DNA from: Cellulosimicrobium sp. Marseille-Q4280
GTDB taxonomy: Bacteria; Actinomycetota; Actinomycetes; Actinomycetales; Cellulomonadaceae
DNA length: 64,000 bases
Assembly (NCBI RefSeq): GCF_943181405.1
Contig: NZ_CALPBY010000001.1
Coordinates: 620,001-684,000 of the forward strand
Direction: 5' to 3'
The notes beneath the pieces were generated by a model. It was not told where the DNA came from. It worked only from the letters and a program-made list of their open reading frames with translations, and made no database searches. Position 1 is the first letter of the stretch. Every line of letters starts with the position of its first letter. This document shows, one piece after another, positions 25,225 through 33,803 of the stretch. The position numbers were made by a program, and so were the translations under genes.

Positions 25225-25710
25225 TCAGCCGTGCCGTGCGGTGAGCCGCGTCTCCAGCCGGCGCAGCGACGCGTGGAGCATCCAGCGCAGCACGAGGCCG
25301 ACGAGCGGTCCCGTCACGGCCCGGGGGAGCGGGCCGGCGAGGTACGCGTCCTCCCACCACACGACGCGGCAGCGTCCGGCGCCGAGCGGCTCGACGTCGA
25401 ACCCTGCGTCGCCGAGCAGCACGGGCCCTTCCTTGCGGACGCTCGTGCGCCCGGTCCGGCCGGCGGCGGTCGACGGCCGCTCCAGCGACGTCACGACCAT
25501 CCGGTCGACGACGCCGCGCGCGCCGCGACCGACGAACGGCCCGCTGACCATCGCGAACCGGTCGCCGACCTCCGGACCGCGCCCGGCCGGCGTCGCCATC
25601 CGCGTCAGGGGGATGAAGCGGGGGTGCGTGCGCGGGTCGGCGACCCAGGCGAACGCGACCGTCGCGTCCACGGGCATCTCGCGGCCGACCGCGACCCGGT
25701 GGGACGTCAC
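25225..25710 (-). CDS. SRPBCC family protein
   Basis: 161 aa START/Bet v 1-like hydrophobic-cavity domain. VGREMPVDATVAFAWVADPR and HPRFIPLTRM are the usual opening of polyketide-cyclase/dehydrase SRPBCC proteins, and it ends with a helix VTGPLVGLVLRWMLHASLRR. It probably binds a lipid or other apolar ligand; no catalytic residues can be assigned. GTG 25710 overlaps the EcsC-like stop by 4 nt. Confidence 0.7.
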   Translation of the reverse strand: MTSHRVAVGREMPVDATVAFAWVADPRTHPRFIPLTRMATPAGRGPEVGDRFAMVSGPFVGRGARGVVDRMVVTSLERPSTAAGRTGRTSVRKEGPVLLGDAGFDVEPLGAGRCRVVWWEDAYLAGPLPRAVTGPLVGLVLRWMLHASLRRLETRLTARHG

Positions 25711-26624
25711 CCGGCGTCTCGCGTCGGGTCCTGCCGGCGACGACGCCCCGGCAGGAACCGGCGTCGTCCGCGTGACGGCGAGGCGTCCTCGGGAACGGGG
25801 ACCAGGGTCGGCCTGGCGTCCTCTGTCGGTGCCTCGACGACTTCGAGGATCCGCCCGAACGTCGACGGCGGCGGGCCGAACGCCCGGCGCGACTGCGCGA
25901 CGACGCCGTGCCCCAGGGCGCGCGCTCCCACGACCCCGACGACCGCGCCGATGCCGAACGGCACCAGCCTGCCGAGGGCGAGCCCGGACTGCTTCGCGAG
26001 CTGCGTGCGCAGGAAGCGGTTGCCCAGGGCCTTGTTGACCTTGACGAGCGTCCCGGCGGGCATCCGGGTCAGCAGCACCTTGCCCCAGGCGAGGCCCGAG
26101 CCCTGAGCGGCCTTCTCGACGTCGCGCGCGCCCTTCTCGCCGAGGACCGAGGCGAGCAGGAGCGCCCGGCGCCGGGCGACGTCGTCGACGGCGATCCCGT
26201 GCACGTCGGCGACGGCGAGCGAGAACGCCGCCGACGACGCGAAGAACGTCGCGATGTCGCTCGAGGTGAGGACGAGGCCCACGCCGGTGCCGACCGCCGG
26301 AAAGCCCGCCGCGGCACCGACCGCGCCTCCGGCGGCCTGGATGACGAGCAGGTACTCCCGCTCGAGGATGCGGATGACCTCGGCAGGCCCCGCCTCCGGG
26401 TTCCGACGGCGCACCGAGTCGACGTGCGCGCGGATCACCTGCGACGGGATCGTCACGGCCTTGTCGAGCGCGGCGTCGAGCAGCGGGGTCGGCCGGTACG
26501 CGGCCCACTCGACGGCGTCCTGGGTCGCGACGTCGTCCGGGTCGCGCGTGGCCGGCGGCGTCCCGTAGTCCGGGGCACCGCCGTACGGCGTCGGGGTCCT
26601 CGAGGGGTCCTGGTGGTGCGCCAT
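25707..26624 (-). CDS. EcsC family protein
   Basis: 305 aa. The N-terminal 40 residues are polar and Pro-rich; the EcsC-like domain follows (LLDAALDKAVTIPSQVIRAH, then a Gly/Ala-rich helical hairpin AGGAVGAAAGFPAVGTGVGL and SDIATFFASSAAFSLAVADV). The C-terminus is basic. Hydrophobic hairpins suggest membrane association; function unknown. I prefer ATG 26624, which has GGGAGA a few nt upstream, over ATG 26639. Coupled to the SRPBCC gene. Confidence 0.7.
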   Translation of the reverse strand: MAHHQDPSRTPTPYGGAPDYGTPPATRDPDDVATQDAVEWAAYRPTPLLDAALDKAVTIPSQVIRAHVDSVRRRNPEAGPAEVIRILEREYLLVIQAAGGAVGAAAGFPAVGTGVGLVLTSSDIATFFASSAAFSLAVADVHGIAVDDVARRRALLLASVLGEKGARDVEKAAQGSGLAWGKVLLTRMPAGTLVKVNKALGNRFLRTQLAKQSGLALGRLVPFGIGAVVGVVGARALGHGVVAQSRRAFGPPPSTFGRILEVVEAPTEDARPTLVPVPEDASPSRGRRRFLPGRRRRQDPTRDAG

Positions 26625-26642
26625 CGCGTCTCCCGTCATCCG

Positions 26643-26727
26643 TGCGGTCCGGTCATCCGTCCCGTCTGGTCGTCCGTGCGTCCCGGTCAGCCCTGCGTCC
26701 CGGTCAGCCCTGCGGTCCGGTCAGGCC
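26643..26727. repeat. 17-bp-period minisatellite
   Basis: Five contiguous 17-bp units: 26643-26659, 26660-26676, 26677-26693, 26694-26710 and 26711-26727, with the third and fourth identical (TGCGTCCCGGTCAGCCC). The array lies between the EcsC and osmC genes, and the fifth unit supplies the osmC stop codon and last codons. Confidence 0.8.
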
Positions 26728-27239
26728 TGCGTCTCGACCTCGCGACCGGCGCCCTCCGGCTGGAAGAGGTACTCGACCTCGGCTCCCGCCTTGACCGTCC
26801 GTCCTACGGTGCACGCCTTGTCGATCGCTCGCGCGGCGACGGTGACCAGGCGGTCGCGCGCGTCGTCGTCGAGCGAGGTCAGGTCGATGTCGTACGTGCC
26901 CGTGATCTTCGGGTAGCGGTCCTCCTCGACGAGCTTGGCGCCCTCGACGTGGATCGTCACCTGGTAGTCGTCGCCGAGCCGGCGCGCGAACGTCCGGTCC
27001 GTGCTCATGCCGGCGCACGCAGCGAGCGCGATCTTCAGCAGCTCGCCCGGCGTGAACACCGCGCCCTCGCTCGCCGGGCCGATCGAGACCTGCGCGCCGC
27101 GCGCCGAGTGCCCGGTGTACGTGCGGTCGCCCGTGCGCTCGACCCACAGGGGGTCGGTCGGTGCGGGCGACGCCGCGGGGACGTCGCGCTCCGCCTCGTC
27201 GGCGGAGTTCAGGGTGCTCTCGGCAGGCTGGGTCGTCAT
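26721..27239 (-). CDS. OsmC/Ohr family peroxiredoxin-like protein
   Basis: 172 aa. It shows the OsmC two-Cys pattern: GELLKIALAACAGMSTDRTF (first Cys) and AIDKACTVGRTVKAG (second Cys), so it can reduce organic hydroperoxides, as in Ohr/OsmC. The N-terminal 30 residues are a polar extension. ATG 27239 is chosen; the reading frame is open upstream but less likely coding. Its stop lies in the 17-bp repeat array. It is divergent from the epimerase/ECF41 genes. Confidence 0.85.
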   Translation of the reverse strand: MTTQPAESTLNSADEAERDVPAASPAPTDPLWVERTGDRTYTGHSARGAQVSIGPASEGAVFTPGELLKIALAACAGMSTDRTFARRLGDDYQVTIHVEGAKLVEEDRYPKITGTYDIDLTSLDDDARDRLVTVAARAIDKACTVGRTVKAGAEVEYLFQPEGAGREVETQA

Positions 27240-27362
27240 GCGTCGATCCTCGCACTCCTCGGTCCGTGGCGGCCGGACGGTCCGCCCTCCGAGGAACGTG
27301 CGGGAGACGTCGGCGATTCCCCGCACGGGTTCGCGCCTCGACCTGCCGTCACGACGCCCGGG

Positions 27363-27390
27363 TGTCACGACGCCGCCCGCTGGTCGGTCA
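27363..27390 (+). promoter_or_regulatory. candidate ECF41-dependent promoter
   Basis: TGTCAC (27363-27368), a 16-nt spacer, then CGGTCA (27385-27390) resemble the ECF41 consensus as I remember it (TGTCACA at -35, CGTC at -10). It lies about 45 bp before the epimerase gene, the classic ECF41 target. GTCACGACGCC is also directly repeated at 27348 and 27364. Functional assignment is inference. Confidence 0.5.
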
Positions 27391-27436
27391 GGAGGGTGGC
27401 AGGCGGCAGAGCGCCGCGCGCCGAGAGGAGAACGTC

Positions 27437-28171
27437 ATGAGGATCGTCGTCGTCGGAGGAACGGGGCTCGTCGGGAGCCAGGTCGTCGCACGGCTGCGGG
27501 ACGCCGGGCACGAGGCGGTGGTCGCCGCGCCGAGCACGGGCGTGGACACGCTGACCGGCGCGGGGGTGGACGAGGCGCTCGCGGGCGCCGACGTCGTGGT
27601 CGACGTGTCGAACTCGCCGTCGTTCGCGGACGACGACGTGATGCGGTTCTTCACGACGTCGACGCGCACGCTGCTCGACGCCGAGGAGCGCGCCGGGGTC
27701 GGTCACCACGTGATCCTGTCGATCGTCGGCACCGACCGGACGGACGCGGGCTACCTGCGGGCGAAGGTCGCGCAGGAGGACCTCGTCCGCGGGTCGGGAC
27801 GTGGGTGGTCGGTCGTGCGGGCGACGCAGTTCTTCGAGTTCGCGCGGTCCATCGCGGACGGCGCGACCGCGGACGGGGTCGTGCGGATCCCCCCGGTGGC
27901 CTTCCAGCCCGTGGCGTCGGCCGACGTCGCCCGCACGGTCGCCGACGTCGCGACGGGAGCGCCGCTCGACGGCCTGGTCGAGCTCGCGGGCCCGGAACGG
28001 CTGCGGTTCGACGAGTTCATCCGGTCGGCGCTCGCGGCTCAGGGGGACGACCGGGAGGTCGTCGCGGACCCTGAGGCCACCTACTTCGGGACGCGGCTGG
28101 TCGAGGACTCGATCGTCCCGCAGGGCGAGTCGCTGCGCGGCGGGATCACGTTCGCCCAGCACGCCGCGTGA
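27437..28171 (+). CDS. NAD(P)-dependent epimerase/NmrA-like SDR
   Basis: 244 aa atypical short-chain dehydrogenase. It opens MRIVVVGGTGLVGSQVVARL (GxxGxxG Rossmann motif) and has HHVILSIVGTDRTDAGYLRAK, in which YLRAK stands for the catalytic YxxxK. It ends after GPERLRFDEFI. This is the 'E' class of the carboxymuconolactone decarboxylase, oxidoreductase or epimerase (COE) proteins encoded beside ECF41 sigma factors, and the sigma gene follows 54 bp downstream. Physiological substrate unknown. ATG 27437 has GAGAGGAG 6 nt upstream. Confidence 0.85.
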   Translation: MRIVVVGGTGLVGSQVVARLRDAGHEAVVAAPSTGVDTLTGAGVDEALAGADVVVDVSNSPSFADDDVMRFFTTSTRTLLDAEERAGVGHHVILSIVGTDRTDAGYLRAKVAQEDLVRGSGRGWSVVRATQFFEFARSIADGATADGVVRIPPVAFQPVASADVARTVADVATGAPLDGLVELAGPERLRFDEFIRSALAAQGDDREVVADPEATYFGTRLVEDSIVPQGESLRGGITFAQHAA

Positions 28172-28225
28172 CCGGAGTGCCGCGAATGGCAGACGCGCGG
28201 TGCGTCGCCGTCGTACCGTGACGGC

Positions 28226-29134
28226 ATGACGTCAGGACCGGGCACGGTCGAGCGCCCCGGGGCCCAGGAGGATCCCGGGGCGCTCGACGCGTTCCTCGAG
28301 GCGCGCCCCCAGCTCTTCGGCATCGCCTACCGCATGCTCGGCAGCGTCCCCGAGGCGGAGGACGTCGTGCAGGAAGCCTGGATCCGCTGGCAGGGCACGG
28401 ACCGCGAGGTGGTGCGCAACCCGACCGCGTTCCTCACCACGACGGTCACGCGCCTGGCGATCAACGCGGCGACGTCGGCCCGGGCTCGCCGCGAGACGTA
28501 CGTGGGGCCGTGGCTCCCCGAGCCCGTCGACACGTCCGACGACCCCGCGCTCGGCGCGGAGCGCGCCGAGGCGCTGGAGATCGCGACCCTCGTGCTCCTC
28601 GAGCGGCTCACGCCCGTGGAGCGTGCGGTCTACGTGCTGCGCGAGGCGTTCGGGTACCCGTACCGCCGCGTCGCCGAGATCCTCGACATGACCGAGGCGA
28701 ACGCCCGCCAGCTCGCACGCCGCTCGCGCGAGCGGCTCGGCCGCCGCGAGGCCGTCCCGGTGGATCCCGGCGAGCACCGCCGCCTCCTCGACGAGTTCGT
28801 CGCGGCCGCGCACGACGGCGACCTCTCGCGCTTCGAGCGGTTCCTCGCCGACGACGTGGTCGCCCGCCCCGACGGCGGCGGGAAGGTGCACGCGTCGCGC
28901 GTCGAGCTCCACGGCGTCGCCCGCGTGTCCCTGTTCTTCGACAACGTGTGGCGCAAGAACTGGGCCGACGCTGACGTGCGCGTCGTCGAGGCCAACGGGC
29001 TGCCCGCGCTGCTCGTGCGGATCGACGACGCGCCGTTCGCGCTCGTGTCGCTCGAGGTGACCGCGCGGGGCATCGAGCACGTGTTCGTCCAGGTCAACCC
29101 CGACAAGCTCGGCGGCTTCGCGGCTGCGGCCTGA
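28226..29134 (+). CDS. ECF41-type sigma factor with SnoaL-like C-terminal domain (SigJ-like)
   Basis: 302 aa. Sigma-2 (FGIAYRMLGSVPEAEDVVQE, AWIRWQ) and sigma-4 (RLTPVERAVYVLREAFGYPY, VAEILDMTEANARQLARRSR) are joined by a linker with the ECF41 signature WLPEP (96-100). A C-terminal NTF2/SnoaL-like domain of about 110 residues carries RPDGGGK and NPDKLGGF, both ECF41 hallmarks. In this group the C-terminal extension, rather than an anti-sigma factor, modulates activity. No anti-sigma gene is adjacent, and the COE-type epimerase upstream is the expected target. Confidence 0.92.
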   Translation: MTSGPGTVERPGAQEDPGALDAFLEARPQLFGIAYRMLGSVPEAEDVVQEAWIRWQGTDREVVRNPTAFLTTTVTRLAINAATSARARRETYVGPWLPEPVDTSDDPALGAERAEALEIATLVLLERLTPVERAVYVLREAFGYPYRRVAEILDMTEANARQLARRSRERLGRREAVPVDPGEHRRLLDEFVAAAHDGDLSRFERFLADDVVARPDGGGKVHASRVELHGVARVSLFFDNVWRKNWADADVRVVEANGLPALLVRIDDAPFALVSLEVTARGIEHVFVQVNPDKLGGFAAAA

Positions 29135-29193
29135 CCGACCAGGTCCGGTCGTGGACGTGGGGGTGCACGTCGGTCGGCGACGGCGCGCCACCG

Positions 29194-30609
29194 TCAGCGC
29201 TCGGTGTCGTCGGGCTCCGCGAGGAGCGCGGGCTCGCCATCGGGGCCGAGCGGGGCCACGAGGACCAGCTCCTCGGCCTCGGGATCGACCCAGCGCTGGT
29301 AGCCGGGCCCGGTGTGCGCGGTCTCGAAGCGCACGGCGACGCGCCCGTCGTCGCCGACCCGCACGACCCAGCCACGACCGTCCGCCTCGGTCTGCACGTC
29401 CAGCCCGGGCGCGACGACGGCCGCCGTCGCGCGCACCGGCCCGGCCGGGACCGGTGGGGGCGGCGGTCCGGCGGCGTCCGGCACGGGCTGCTCGTCGGCG
29501 ACCACCACGTCGTCGTCGAGGGGCAGCATGAGCTGCGCGTGCTCGGACAGGGCGTGGAACGAGGTGCCGAGCAGCCGCACGGGCTCGGTGACGTCCGCGA
29601 GCGCCAGTGCGCGGTGCGCCGCGGACCGCAGCGCGCCCTCGTCCGACGTCGGGCGCGGCAGCGTCACCGACCGGGTCAGCGTCGTGAACGACGAGAGGCG
29701 GACCTTGACCACGACGGTGCGTGCCGCGACGGCGTGCCGCTCCAGGCGGGCGAGCGCGGAGTCGACGACGCGGTCCAGCGCCCCGCTGATCGCGGCACGT
29801 CCGTGCAGGTCGGCGTCGAACGTGTGCTCCGCGCCGGCGGACTTGCGCTCGCGCACCGTCGTCACCGGACGGTCGTCCCAGCCGCGCGCGATCCGGTACA
29901 GGTTCGTGCCGCCGGACTCCCCGCCGATCGCGACGAGGGTGTCGAGCGGTTGTCGCCGCAGGTCGGCCACGGTGCGCACGCCGAGCTCGTCGAGGCGCGC
30001 CGCGGAGACCGGGCCGACACCCGAGAGGGCCCGCACCGGCATCGCGAGCAGGAAGTCGTCCTCGTCGTCCGGGTCCACGACCCGCACCCCGCCGGGCTTG
30101 GCATCCTCTGACGCGAGCTTCGCGACGAGCTTCGACCGGCCGAGCCCGATCGAGACCGACAGCCCGCTCAGCTCGCGTGCCCGCTCCCGGATCCTCAGTG
30201 CGAGCTCCGCGAGATCCGTACCCGGCCCGGCCGCGGCATCGAGGTCCGCGAACGCCTCGTCGATGCTGACCGGTTCCACCAGCTCCGTGACCTCGCGCAG
30301 CGCCGCCATGATCCGGTCGGAGTAGGCCGCGTACGCGGCGAACCGCGGCACGACGACCACGGTGGACGACGGGCACAGCCGGCGCGCCAGCTCCATGGGC
30401 ATCGCCGAGCGCGCGCCGAACCGGCGCGCCTCGTACGACGCCGTCGCGACGACGCTGCGCGGACCGACCCCGCCGACGAGCACGGGGCGACCGCGCAGCG
30501 ACGGGCGCTGGTGCTGCTCGACGCTCGCGAAGAACGCGTCGGCGTCCAGGTGCGCGATCGTCGCACGGGTGCGCAGCACCGGAGCGAGCGGCACGTGGGC
30601 GAGGTTCAC
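29194..30609 (-). CDS. dinB: DNA polymerase IV
   Basis: 471 aa Y-family translesion polymerase. Motifs: IAHLDADAFFASVEQHQRP (first metal Asp), ATASYEARRFGARSAMPM, EPVSIDEAFADLD (second metal-site SIDE), SIGLGRSKLVAKLASEDAKP, and the HhH ALSGVGPVSAARL. After the little-finger domain a Pro-rich linker leads to a C-terminal beta-rich tail of about 90 residues (GWVVRVGDDGRVAVRFET, GPGYQRWVDPEAEELVLV), found in actinobacterial DinB proteins. GTG 30609 overlaps the NDH-2 stop by 4 nt. No SOS box is apparent. Confidence 0.92.
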   Translation of the reverse strand: MNLAHVPLAPVLRTRATIAHLDADAFFASVEQHQRPSLRGRPVLVGGVGPRSVVATASYEARRFGARSAMPMELARRLCPSSTVVVVPRFAAYAAYSDRIMAALREVTELVEPVSIDEAFADLDAAAGPGTDLAELALRIRERARELSGLSVSIGLGRSKLVAKLASEDAKPGGVRVVDPDDEDDFLLAMPVRALSGVGPVSAARLDELGVRTVADLRRQPLDTLVAIGGESGGTNLYRIARGWDDRPVTTVRERKSAGAEHTFDADLHGRAAISGALDRVVDSALARLERHAVAARTVVVKVRLSSFTTLTRSVTLPRPTSDEGALRSAAHRALALADVTEPVRLLGTSFHALSEHAQLMLPLDDDVVVADEQPVPDAAGPPPPPVPAGPVRATAAVVAPGLDVQTEADGRGWVVRVGDDGRVAVRFETAHTGPGYQRWVDPEAEELVLVAPLGPDGEPALLAEPDDTER

Positions 30610-32033
30610 CGCACCACTGTGCCGTGTCCCTCCGACACCCGGATGAGAGCGTCCTCCCGCCCGGTCTCGACGACGGCGTTCGTCTCGGTCCTTGGAGCCT
30701 CCGCCGACCCGCTCGGCGCGGCGGCCACGAACGCGGCGCGAGGCCGCTGCACCGAGGTGAGCGAGACGACGTCGCGACCGAACAGTCCCGCCGTGAGCCA
30801 CACGGCCAGCACGCGGACCTTGCGCTCCCACGTGGGGATCGCGAGGACGTGGTAGCCCCGGTGCATGAGCCAGGCCAACGGGCCGCGCACCACGAGCCGT
30901 CGGTACTGGAAGATGCCGGAGCCGAGGCCGAGCGTCGCCACGACGCCGAGGCTGCCGTGCACGTAGGGGCGGGTGGCCCGCCCGCGGCGGGCGGCGACGA
31001 GGTTGCGCGCGAGACGCCGGCCCTGCCGGACCGCGTGCTGAGCGTTCGGCACGGTGAGCGCGCCCGGTCGCGGCACGGCGAGGTCGGGCACGGCGGCGCC
31101 GTCGCCCGCGGACCACGCGTCGTCGACCGGCGCGTCGTCCGTGCCCACCCGCAGGTCGGGGCGCACCACGACGTAGCCGCGCGCGTCGACGGGCAGGTCG
31201 GTGTGCGTCGCGACGACGGGGTTCGCCGCGTTGCCCGCGGTCCACACGAGCAGGCCGGAGGGGAACGACTCACCGGTCGAGAGCGTCACGACGCCGCCCT
31301 CGGCGGACTCGAGACCGGACCCGAGGTGCACGTGCGCGCCGCGCCGCTCGAGCTGCCGCACGACCCAGCGGCCCGGGCGCTCGGTCACCTCCGGCAGGAT
31401 CCGGTCGTTGCGCTCGACGAGGTGGAAGTGCAGCTCCGACGCGTCGATCTCGGGGTAGACGCGCAGCAGGTCGTGCGCGAGCGACAGGAGCTCGGCGAAC
31501 CCCTCGACGCCGGAGAAGCCGCCGCCGACGAACGTCGCGGTGAGCAGCCGCTCCCGCTCCGGCCCGGCGGGCATGCTCGCGGCGCGGTCGAAGGACGTGA
31601 GGAGCTGGTCGCGGATCGCGACGGCCTCCTCGACGTGCTTCATGCCGATCGCGTGCTCGCCGACGCCGGGGACGGGGAAGACGCGGGTCACGGCGCCGGC
31701 CGTGACGACGACCGTGTCGTAGGCGAGCGCGTACTCCTCGCCCGACGGTGGCCGGACGCGCACGACGCGGTGCGCGTGGTCGACGCGCGTCACCGACCCG
31801 TCGACGAGCCGCGTGCGGCGCAGGTGGCTCCGGTGGGCCACGGCCGCGTGCCGCGCCTCGACGGACCCGGCGAGCACTTCCGGGAGGAACGGCTGGTAGG
31901 TCATGTAGGGACGAGGGTCGACCAGGACGAGCTCGACGTCGCCGCGGCGCAGCTCGCGCCGCAGGTGCTTCTCGAGCTCTCGGGCCGCCGTGAACCCGGC
32001 GTAGCCCCCGCCGACGATGACGATGCGTTCCAT
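30606..32033 (-). CDS. type II NADH dehydrogenase-like FAD oxidoreductase
   Basis: 475 aa. FAD-binding IVIVGGGYAGFTAARELEKH, NAD-binding TATFVGGGFSGVEGFAELLS, and SAGDGAAVPDL near the flavin site identify the NDH-2 group, which passes electrons from NADH to quinone without pumping protons. The C-terminal region (GPLAWLMHRGYHVLAIPTWE) carries the membrane-associating helices typical of this group. A polar 50-residue tail follows. ATG 32033. It is first in a two-gene unit with dinB and divergent from merR. Confidence 0.85.
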   Translation of the reverse strand: MERIVIVGGGYAGFTAARELEKHLRRELRRGDVELVLVDPRPYMTYQPFLPEVLAGSVEARHAAVAHRSHLRRTRLVDGSVTRVDHAHRVVRVRPPSGEEYALAYDTVVVTAGAVTRVFPVPGVGEHAIGMKHVEEAVAIRDQLLTSFDRAASMPAGPERERLLTATFVGGGFSGVEGFAELLSLAHDLLRVYPEIDASELHFHLVERNDRILPEVTERPGRWVVRQLERRGAHVHLGSGLESAEGGVVTLSTGESFPSGLLVWTAGNAANPVVATHTDLPVDARGYVVVRPDLRVGTDDAPVDDAWSAGDGAAVPDLAVPRPGALTVPNAQHAVRQGRRLARNLVAARRGRATRPYVHGSLGVVATLGLGSGIFQYRRLVVRGPLAWLMHRGYHVLAIPTWERKVRVLAVWLTAGLFGRDVVSLTSVQRPRAAFVAAAPSGSAEAPRTETNAVVETGREDALIRVSEGHGTVVR

Positions 32034-32152
32034 GACCGCCTCCTGTGCGTCGCGCCCTCTGCGCGCTCTCACCCCCTCGACCACGCAGCGCGGGCTTTCG
32101 TGACGTCCTCGTGGCATGGCGTACGTCACGTCCGGACGATGCGCCTCGGGGC

Positions 32153-32175
32153 TTGACCTGGAGCACGCTCCAGGT
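32153..32175 (+). promoter_or_regulatory. MerR-type operator/promoter of the merR-aldo/keto reductase operon
   Basis: TTGACC (32153-32158) is the -35, and the perfect dyad ACCTGGAGC-AC-GCTCCAGGT (32156-32175) sits in the spacer, the hallmark arrangement for MerR-family activators that untwist a long spacer. A weak -10 would fall near 32178-32183. Confidence 0.75.
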
Positions 32176-32189
32176 CGCGTGCTCGAGGC

Positions 32190-32636
32190 ATGTCGGACCT
32201 GCTGATCCCCGCTCCGCCCGTCGAGGTGCCGCCCGAGGGACTCCCCATCGGGGACGCCGCGCTCGCCGTCGGCCTGAGCGTCGACACCCTGCGCTACTAC
32301 GAGAAGGAGGGCCTGCTGCTGGACCCCGCACCCCGCGACGGCGGCGGTCGCCGCCGCTACGGCGAGCACGACCTCGCGTGGCTCGCCGGCCTCGTCATGC
32401 TCCGCGAGACGGGGATGTCGATCGCCGACGTCCGCGTCATGGCCGACCTCAGCCGCCGAGCCGGGACCGAGGTGGAGCGGCTCGCCGTCCTCGAGCAGCA
32501 CCGCGAGCGCGTGGTCGCAGAGCTGGAGCGCACGCGCCGCCACCTCGCCGCGCTCGACGCCAAGATCGCGTCCTACCGCGTGGCGACCGCCCCGTCCGAC
32601 GAACCACCGACGCTCCAGGAAGAAGGAACCCGATGA
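32190..32636 (+). CDS. MerR family regulator
   Basis: 148 aa. Helix-turn-helix and wing: PIGDAALAVGLSVDTLRYYEKEGLL, GGRRRYGEHDLAWLAGLVML, RETGMSIADVRVM; a dimerisation helix follows (LEQHRERVVAELERTRRHLAAL). No conserved Cys, so not a metal or redox-metal sensor; it resembles the aldehyde-responsive group found beside oxidoreductases. ATG 32190 is only 1 nt past CGAGG, so the start could be leaderless or slightly different. Its stop overlaps the reductase ATG by 4 nt. Confidence 0.88.
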   Translation: MSDLLIPAPPVEVPPEGLPIGDAALAVGLSVDTLRYYEKEGLLLDPAPRDGGGRRRYGEHDLAWLAGLVMLRETGMSIADVRVMADLSRRAGTEVERLAVLEQHRERVVAELERTRRHLAALDAKIASYRVATAPSDEPPTLQEEGTR

Positions 32637-33637
32637 CCACCAGCACCGGCACACCCGTCCCCACCGTCCCGCTCGGCGACGGGCTGCGCGTCGCGGCCAT
32701 CGGCCTCGGCGCCATGGGCATGAGTGCCTACTACGGCCCGACCGACGAGGCGGAGGCGGTCGCGACCCTGCGGCGCGCGGTCGACCTCGGCGTGACGTTC
32801 GTCGACACCGCCGAGGCCTACGGGCCGTTCGAGAACGAGAAGCTGGTCGGCCGCGCGCTCGGGGACCGCCGCGACGAGGTCGTGCTCGCGACCAAGGCGT
32901 CGGCCGAGACCGACGACGACGGCACGGTCCACGGCCGCAACGGCACGCCGGAGTACATCCGTCGGGCGGCCGACCGCTCGCTGCGACACCTCGGCACCGA
33001 CGTGATCGACCTCTACTACCTGCACCGCGCCGACCCCGCCGTGCCGATCGAGGAGTCGGTCGGGGCGATGGCAGAGCTCGTGACGGCCGGCAAGGTCCGG
33101 CACATCGGACTCTCCGAGGTGTCGGCCGGCACGATCCGCCGAGCGCACGCGGTCCACCCGCTCGCGGCGGTCCAGTCCGAGCTGTCGCTCTTCTCGCCCG
33201 ACGCCGTGCGCAACGGCGAGAAGGCGGTCATGGACGAGCTCGGCATCGGGTTCGTCGCGTTCTCCCCGCTCGGCCGCGGCGTCCTCACGAGCAGCGTCCG
33301 CAGTCTCGACGACCTCGCGCCGGGCGACGCACGCCGCGGACTGCCCCGGTTCCAGCCCGAGGCGTTCGCGGCGAACCTCCGCCTCGCCGACCGCGTGCGC
33401 GAGATCGCGGCCGAGAACGGCGTGACGGAGGCCCAGGTGGCGCTCGCGTGGGTCGTCGCGCAGGGGGCGGTGCCGATCCCGGGCACGCGCCGGCGCGAGC
33501 GGCTCGAGGAGAACGCGGGGGCGGTGCGCGTCCGGCTCACGGCCGATGCGCTGCGGCGCCTGGCCGACGCGGTGCCCGAGGCCGCCGTGGCCGGCCACCG
33601 CGACTCCTCGCCGGTGCCCGACGGTCACGACCGCTGA
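32633..33637 (+). CDS. aldo/keto reductase
   Basis: 334 aa NADPH-dependent reductase of TIM-barrel fold. The catalytic tetrad is visible: Asp and Tyr in FVDTAEAYGP, Lys in VVLATKAS, His in DLYYLHRAD. Other family blocks are IGLGAMGMS, RHIGLSEVS, FVAFSPLGRGVLT and VPIPGTRRRERLEENAGA. It is probably used to detoxify aldehydes under the coupled MerR regulator; substrate not assignable. Confidence 0.9.
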   Translation: MTTSTGTPVPTVPLGDGLRVAAIGLGAMGMSAYYGPTDEAEAVATLRRAVDLGVTFVDTAEAYGPFENEKLVGRALGDRRDEVVLATKASAETDDDGTVHGRNGTPEYIRRAADRSLRHLGTDVIDLYYLHRADPAVPIEESVGAMAELVTAGKVRHIGLSEVSAGTIRRAHAVHPLAAVQSELSLFSPDAVRNGEKAVMDELGIGFVAFSPLGRGVLTSSVRSLDDLAPGDARRGLPRFQPEAFAANLRLADRVREIAAENGVTEAQVALAWVVAQGAVPIPGTRRRERLEENAGAVRVRLTADALRRLADAVPEAAVAGHRDSSPVPDGHDR

Positions 33638-33803
33638 CGCGTCCGTGCCCGACGTCGGTGCCCGACGTCCGCGCCCACCGTCCGAGACGCTCGGGCGCGC
33701 GTGTCACGGAACGGTGGCAGCCTCGGTCGTGACCAGTGACGGCTGGCACGTCGCCGGTCGCCCGGCCCCTCGTGGACCGTCCTCCCGAGCAAGGAGCACG
33801 AGC

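Noticed and set aside
29135-29193. Terminator between the ECF41 gene and dinB
   Set aside because: Only short, poorly matched ACCGAC/GTCGGT arms; too weak to call.
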